From Streptococcus sanguinis SK49 (GTDB lineage: Bacteria > Bacillota > Bacilli > Lactobacillales > Streptococcaceae), in the NCBI RefSeq assembly GCF_000212815.1, contig NZ_GL890985.1:825463-889462 (forward strand): 64,000 nucleotides of DNA. The letters run 5' to 3'. Shown piece by piece: positions 59,813 to 64,000 of the stretch. Every line of letters begins with the position of its first letter. Within the stretch, counting starts at the first letter, position 1. The notes below the pieces were generated by a model that was given only the letters and a program-made list of their open reading frames with translations, did no database searches and had not been told where the DNA came from. A program made the position numbers and the translations under genes.

Positions 59813-60158
59813 GGGGTCGTTACGGATTCGACAGGCATTATGCGGCACATTTTGCAACCCATCTAGCGGATGTAAAACGCCAGTTAAATATAACTGCAAA
59901 AAATAACAATTCTTACGCTTTAGCTGCCTAAAAACCAGCCAGCGTGACCCGATTCGGATTGCTTGTGTCTGATGACAGGTCTTATTATGAGCAAGCTACG
60001 GCAAGGTCTAGTCTAGGGATTTTGCAAGAGATTGATAGACTCGCTTGACTTGGGCTTGAGCTATGTGTCAAAGTGAAGTTAAACCAATACATAGCCTATG
60101 GTTGTAGACAAATGTGTTAGCAGATGTTTGGACGTGGGTTCGACTCCCACCGGCTCCA
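59813..60158 (+). ncRNA. ssrA: transfer-messenger RNA (tmRNA)
   Basis: A 346-nt tmRNA that rescues stalled ribosomes and tags unfinished proteins. The acceptor stem pairs GGGGTCG (59813-59819) with CGGCTCC (60151-60157), with discriminator A60158; CCA is not encoded. The T-arm reads GTGGGTTCGACTCCCAC. The tag frame at 59896-59931 encodes AKNNNSYALAA and a TAA stop, close to other streptococcal tags. The 5' end matches the tmRNA consensus GTTACGGATTCGACAGG. A terminator follows at 60177-60204. Confidence 0.97.
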
Positions 60159-60176
60159 TTATTTTAAAATCCTTCT

Positions 60177-60204
60177 AAAACGTTGAGAAATCAGCGTTTT
60201 TTGC
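60177..60204 (+). terminator. ssrA terminator
   Basis: AAAACG(T)TGA / TCA(G)CGTTTT stem with a GAAA loop and T-rich tail. Confidence 0.8.
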
Positions 60205-60327
60205 TTTTACGATCTTCAGGAAATCTTGATTTCTATCTGAAAAAGTAATACAATGATGTTAGTGACGACAAAGGAAATATTTGTATTTCTATTGGGTTGA
60301 TTTCATAAGTATTAAGGGAAGTTTGAT

Positions 60328-61167
60328 ATGAGTTTTTTTAAGAATCTGTTTGGTAAGAAGCAAGAGGAAGAGAAAGTAGAAAAGGTTGAAGAAGCAGTGC
60401 TTGATGTGCCTTCTGAAGATACTTTTCCGAGTGAGTGGGGCTCTTTCTCAACCTATATAGATGACAAGTTGGCTAGTATCCGTCTGAATCTAGCTTTGGC
60501 TGATGAGGCACCCTATCCTCTCTATGCTTATGCTATGAGGCTCAAGGTAACGCTCCTCCAGTACGATGGGGAGACAGGTTTTCCATCTAGTGATGAGTTT
60601 AAAGAGCTGAATGTGATTGAGGATCGGCTTTCTGAGGCTTTAGGGCAAGTCGGTGGCATTCATGTTGGTGTGATTACGACAGATGGAAATATTGAGTTTT
60701 ACTACTATCTGCAAGACAAGAAAAGCCATCTGGAGCCAATTTCGAACGTGATGCGCGACTTTCCAGATCGCCGCTATGACTCGGCAACCCTAGAAGACGA
60801 GGAATGGAATCAGTACTTTGACTTTCTCTATCCTAATGAATACGAGTATCAGACAATTCTTAACCAGCGGGTCTGGTACCAGCTAGAGCAGGATGGCGAT
60901 GATCATAGTCAGGAGCGCGAGATTGACCATTGGGCCTATTTTGCTTCGGAGGAAGATCGAGATGGTTTCCTAAAGGATGTCGAAGAGCTGGGCTATAGCC
61001 TCGTATCTGCTGAAAAGATAGAAGATGCGGACAAACCATATCAGCTGCACGTGATTCGTATGGATACGACAGAAATCTTTGATTTGAACCAAAATGTTTG
61101 GACTTTGGTTGAATTTGTGAAAAAATTTAACGGAAACTATGGCGGTTGGGGCTGCAATGTGGTATAA
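60328..61167 (+). CDS. DUF695 - RraB-like two-domain protein
   Basis: A 279-residue soluble acidic protein. The N-terminal 30 residues are charged; about 35-175 resembles DUF695 (EWGSFSTYIDDKLASIRLNLAL, YYYLQDKK), and about 180-275 resembles the RraB ribonuclease-E-inhibitor fold (ADKPYQLHVIRMD, the final region FNGNYGGWGCNVV). Function in Firmicutes, which use RNase Y/J, is unknown. The stop codon lies inside a TGTGGTATAAT sequence that could serve the downstream tRNA. Confidence 0.75.
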   Translation: MSFFKNLFGKKQEEEKVEKVEEAVLDVPSEDTFPSEWGSFSTYIDDKLASIRLNLALADEAPYPLYAYAMRLKVTLLQYDGETGFPSSDEFKELNVIEDRLSEALGQVGGIHVGVITTDGNIEFYYYLQDKKSHLEPISNVMRDFPDRRYDSATLEDEEWNQYFDFLYPNEYEYQTILNQRVWYQLEQDGDDHSQEREIDHWAYFASEEDRDGFLKDVEELGYSLVSAEKIEDADKPYQLHVIRMDTTEIFDLNQNVWTLVEFVKKFNGNYGGWGCNVV

Positions 61168-61168
61168 T
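61160..61168 (+). promoter_or_regulatory. extended -10 at the end of the DUF695 gene
   Basis: TGTGGTATAAT spans the stop codon region (TATAAT 61163-61168). It is the nearest promoter-like sequence to tRNA-Ser, but a terminator-like hairpin lies between. Confidence 0.4.
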
Positions 61169-61180
61169 GGTTAAAGTTTT

Positions 61181-61203
61181 GAGAAAGCTGGGCTTTCTCT
61201 TTT
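61181..61203 (+). terminator. terminator-like hairpin immediately before tRNA-Ser
   Basis: GAGAAAGC (61181-61188) and GCTTTCTC (61192-61199) form a perfect stem with a TGG loop, followed by TTTT. The tRNA begins 2 nt later. Confidence 0.7.
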
Positions 61204-61205
61204 GT

Positions 61206-61293
61206 GGAAGATTACTCAAGAGGCTTAAGAGGCTGTGTTGGAAACGCAGTAGGCGTGTAAAAGCGTGCGTGGGTTCGAATCCCATGTCTTCCG
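61206..61293 (+). tRNA. tRNA-Ser (anticodon GGA)
   Basis: An 88-nt class II tRNA. Acceptor GGAAGAT pairs with GTCTTCC, discriminator G61293. The anticodon loop TTGGAAA gives GGA, reading UCU and UCC. The long variable arm and T-arm GTGGGTTCGAATCCCAT are intact. CCA is not encoded. It lies 158 bp upstream of the serine-rich adhesin gene. An overlapping 80-codon frame is not real. Confidence 0.95.
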
Positions 61294-61303
61294 TTCAATT
61301 CAG

Positions 61304-61324
61304 AAACGCTTCGGCGTTTTTTTG
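61304..61324 (+). terminator. tRNA-Ser terminator
   Basis: AAACGC-TTCG-GCGTTT perfect stem and T-run. Confidence 0.88.
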
Positions 61325-61408
61325 CTATTCTAGACTTTTTTATAATTTTCACATAATTGTAATAAAGGATTCTGCCCTTTTTTATTAGCTTGTGATAAAA
61401 TAGAACAG

Positions 61409-61414
61409 TATAAT
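61409..61414 (+). promoter_or_regulatory. probable -10 of the adhesin gene
   Basis: TATAAT at 61409-61414, 38 bp before the ATG; the -35 is poor (TAGCTT at 61386-61391). The ribosome site is GAGGGG (61441-61446). Confidence 0.5.
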
Positions 61415-61579
61415 ATTTTTAATAGTGATAAGATTATTATGAGGGGAATACATGTTTTTTAAACGCCAAAAAGGTAAGTATCATGAAGTAGAGCGTGTGA
61501 CTCGTTTTAAGCTGATTAAATCGGGTAAGCATTGGCTGCGTGCTGCGACATCACAGTTCGGCCTTTTTAGATCAATGAA

Positions 61580-61586
61580 GGGGGGG
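61580..61586 (+). repeat. G7 homopolymer causing the adhesin frameshift
   Basis: Seven consecutive G between AA and AGGC. With six G the codons run AAG GGG GGA GGC CTT and the full adhesin frame opens; with seven it closes 51 bp later. Confidence 0.9.
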
Positions 61587-61857
61587 AGGCCTTTCATCGA
61601 TCGAGCTCAAGGTAACGGAAGAACAAGTTACCGATAAGAAGAGCGGCATAGACTTTTTGAGGGGCATTGTCGCCACGGGAGCCGTGCTGGGCGGAGCTGT
61701 TGTGACAAGCACAACTGTCCATGCAGAAGAAGGTCAGGCTCTGGAAAAGGTCATTGACACGACAGACGTTTTAGCGACACGTGGTGAAACAGTTTTAGGA
61801 GAAGAAAGCAGTGCTGCTGAAGCAGCAACCGCAACGGCAAGCTCACATACTGAGTCA

Positions 61858-62110
61858 GAGTCTCTATCTGATACATCCTCAGCCAGTGCTAGTGCTTCTG
61901 TCAGTGTGTCTATCTCTGCCAGCATCTCAGCTTCAGAGTCAATGTCACAGTCTAACTCTGCCTCTATCAGTGCCAGCGCATCTCAGTCAGTCTCAGATTC
62001 CTTAAGTGTATCTGAGTCTCTTTCAGTATCTTCAAGTACATCTGATTCAGTGAGTGCAAGCGCTAGTGCATCAGAGTCAGTCTCTGCCAGTCAGTCACCT
62101 ATCTCTTCTA
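61858..62110 (+). repeat. serine-rich repeat region 1 of the adhesin
   Basis: In the restored frame, alternating Ser residues (SxS with A, V, I, E, Q, D, L between), about 84 residues. This is the short first glycosylated region of the family. Confidence 0.85.
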
Positions 62111-63267
62111 CATCGGAGAGCGGGGCTTCTACAAGGAGCCAGAAACAAGCATCAGAAGCTTCTAGCCAGACAGGTCGGAGAAGAACGCGTCGGGCAGTAA
62201 TTGAAGCTGGTCCTAATGTTGAATATCATGATGTAAAAGGGGACATGATTCAAAGTGTCACAACAAGTTTTGATGATACTACTCGACTTTTGACTTGGAC
62301 GATTAACCTAACACCAAGACAAGTGAAGTCTAATCTTGGTGCACTAGTATCTATAAGTGGTAATCAGGAAACTCGTACAGTAACGATAAACGGTAAAAAT
62401 GCTGCAAATGGTGGAGTCTACAATTCAGGCGGCGCTTGGAATCTGTATACTGGTGAATCTGTTAACAATAATGTTCTCAGAATTACTACTCAAGTAAACG
62501 ATACCGGTGGGGAAGTCAAACTTGGACTCCGCTTAGTAACAAGTGATAAAAAAATTACCAATACAAACCTACCGCTTGAGTTTGAACAAGTTGCTGCTAC
62601 GACAAATGGAAGTTGGGATAAAGCAGGATATAACACAACGGTTGTTGAAAAGGACACAGAAAGACCAGTTGTTGATGTTCCAAGTGAAATTACTGTTTAT
62701 CGTGGTGAGTCATTTGAATATTTTGCGACAGTAACAGATAATTCAAATGCTTTTGATTTGGCTAAAACGGTTGTTCGCTGGTTATATAATAACCAACCTG
62801 GTAGAGGCACTGAATGGTTGCAGTATTCTGTGACTCAAGTAGGGAATCAGTTAAAAGTTAGAATTTTTGGTAATGTTCCAATAGACACAACAATTGGTGA
62901 TTACACTCGTTATGTTGTAGCTACGGATGCCGCGGGAAATGTAAATGTAACTCGGAAAGAAATGGATGATGCTGCGAAGGTAGCTGAAGTCAATGGTCAG
63001 TTTAAACTGATTATTCGATTTAGAATTAAGACACCCGAAAATACCGTATTTGTCAATAATCCAAATCAATTAACAGAAGTAGAAAAAAATTTAGTTCGTG
63101 AAGCTGTCAAGAAGAGCAATCCCGATTTAAGAGCTCAAGATGTTTTAAATTCCAATTACGTCACTGGTATTACTGTCTCAAACAATGGTACAACGACTAT
63201 CACATATAGAGATGGTAGAAAAGACATTATTGACGGAAGTAAATTTATTGATACAAGAGATGGAAGT

Positions 63268-64000
63268 ACTTCCAAATCTGCAAGCACCTCCGCATCCGTC
63301 AGTGCCTCTACCTCAACAATCGAATCTATTGCGGAAAGTAAGTCAGCCTCTGCTAGTGCCTCAACTTCAGCAAGCAGTTCGGCGTCTACGAGTGCTTCTG
63401 TGTCAATTAAGACCTCTGCGTCCACTAGCGCATCGGTAAGTGCTAGTACTTCGGCTTCCACGAGTGCGTCTACAAGCGCAAGTACGTCTGCGTCGACTAG
63501 CGCGTCCGTAAGCGCAAGCACCTCCGCATCAACGAGTGCGTCTGTAAGTACAAGCACCTCAGCGTCCACGAGCGCGTCGGTAAGTGCAAGTACCTCAGCC
63601 TCAACAAGTGCGTCAGTGAGTGCAAGCACCTCAGCGTCGACAAGTGCATCTGTATCTGCAAGTACTTCAGCGTCGACGAGTGCGTCCGTAAGCGCAAGTA
63701 CGTCCGCGTCCACTAGCGCCTCAGTGAGTGCAAGCACGTCCGCATCGACAAGTGCGTCCGTAAGCGCAAGTACCTCAGCCTCGACGAGTGCGTCGGTATC
63801 CGCAAGTACCTCAGCCTCGACGAGTGCATCTGTGAGTGCAAGCACCTCAGCGTCTACTAGCGCGTCTATGTCTGCAAGTACGTCTGCTTCAACGAGCGCG
63901 TCTGTGTCTGCAAGCATGTCCGCGTCTACTAGCGCATCCGTGAGCGCAAGTACGTCCGCATCGACGAGTGCGTCGGTATCTGCAAGTACGTCCGCGTCCA
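63268..64000 (+). repeat. serine-rich repeat region 2 of the adhesin, continues past window
   Basis: Nearly regular [16 protein letters not shown] units (36-nt period with variants) run to the window edge. Serine codons alternate among TCG, TCC, TCA, TCT, AGC and AGT, so the DNA repeat is less perfect than the protein repeat. The stalk would hold the binding region away from the cell wall; an LPXTG anchor is expected beyond the window. Confidence 0.9.

Larger units (their letters stand above)
61452..64000 (+). pseudogene. serine-rich-repeat adhesin (GspB/Hsa/SrpA family), frameshifted at a G7 tract; 3' end outside window
   Basis: The start MFFKRQKGKYHEVERVTRFK with KLIKSGKHWLRAA is the long signal peptide (KxYKxGKxW type) of adhesins exported by the accessory SecA2/SecY2 system. 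At 61580-61586 seven G shift the frame, and translation ends at 61637 after 61 residues. Dropping one G restores an open frame to the window end: signal core [17 protein letters not shown] with cleavage near VHA-EE, serine repeat 1 (about 61858-62110), a basic linker, a binding region (about 62190-63255) with a Siglec-like YTRY motif (62902-62913) and a GspB 'unique'-like domain, then serine repeat 2. All else is intact, so it is a switchable or recently inactivated gene, or a homopolymer sequencing error. The native protein would be O-glycosylated and bind sialoglycans. Confidence 0.88.

Noticed and set aside
61146..61388. 80-codon frame across tRNA-Ser
   Set aside because: It overlaps the tRNA and two terminators and has no similarity to any protein.
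63156..63917. Long minus-strand frame rich in Ala, Leu, Asp (253 codons) opposite the serine repeat
   Set aside because: It is the mirror of a repetitive SASTSASV coding array; it has no ribosome site or promoter and its periodicity follows the plus-strand repeat.

Overview
The window is a chromosomal segment of a Streptococcus of the sanguinis group (S. sanguinis or a close relative such as S. gordonii, S. cristatus or S. sinensis). The grounds are recognisable streptococcal proteins and gene orders: nrdHEF, ptsHI-gapN, an acid-type F1Fo operon starting with a 66-residue c subunit, murA-epuA-endA, cdaA-cdaR-glmM and rapZ-yvcK-whiA. The tmRNA tag (AKNNNSYALAA) and a GspB/Hsa/SrpA-type serine-rich-repeat adhesin at the right edge agree. 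The species cannot be fixed from the sequence alone.

Layout. 1-0.84 kb: 3' part of a lipid kinase. 0.95-4.6 kb (minus): class Ib ribonucleotide reductase nrdH-nrdE-nrdF behind a consensus promoter and two NrdR boxes. 5.2-8.9 kb: ptsH-ptsI and gapN. 9.2-17.5 kb: glycogen operon glgB-C-D-A-P. 17.6-19.2 kb: PAP2 phosphatase and manA. 19.4-25.7 kb: atpEBFHAGDC. 25.9-29.9 kb: DUF1146, murA, epuA, endA, a membrane-anchored M10-like metalloprotease and a membrane protein. 30-34.4 kb: ABC-F protein, small unknown, Rgg regulator, MFS exporter. 34.4-36.8 kb (minus): murT-gatD-lapA. 37-40 kb: cdaA-cdaR-glmM. 40.2-41.7 kb: A+T-rich LPXTG pilin-like surface protein. 41.9-43.5 kb: DUF4044, obgE and a 53-residue protein. 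43.6-45.1 kb (minus): ECF S component and nucleoside hydrolase behind an attenuator-like leader. 45.4-48.7 kb: ridA, rapZ-yvcK-whiA. 48.7-51.1 kb (minus): two flavin disulfide/ferredoxin-type reductases. 51.3-55.4 kb: DUF1304, a BlaI/CopY-like repressor with an M56-PepSY membrane protein, then a VTC-domain protein with DUF4956. 55.5-59.7 kb: rpsU, mscL (minus), dnaG-rpoD, a SufT-like protein. 59.8-61.3 kb: ssrA, DUF695/RraB-like gene, tRNA-Ser. 61.45 kb to the end: the serine-rich-repeat adhesin, out of frame at a run of seven G.

How it works together. Most of the window is core metabolism: sugar uptake (PTS), an NADPH-producing glycolytic bypass (GapN), glycogen storage and breakdown, and proton pumping for acid tolerance. 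Three of these operons (ptsHI, glg, atp) carry a cre-like CcpA site just downstream of a -10 box. Cell-wall supply (murA, glmM, murT-gatD) and c-di-AMP synthesis (cdaA) form a second theme.

Most worth a second look: (1) the adhesin ORF is intact apart from one extra G in a G7 tract at 61580-61586, a candidate phase-variation switch; (2) a repeated box of the form ACAnnTGTAGAAT overlaps the -10 of both the BlaI/M56 gene pair and the VTC/DUF4956 pair, defining a small undescribed regulon; (3) the nucleoside hydrolase/ECF S pair has a 187-nt leader ending in a terminator with a competing upstream arm and a partly preQ1-I-like segment.
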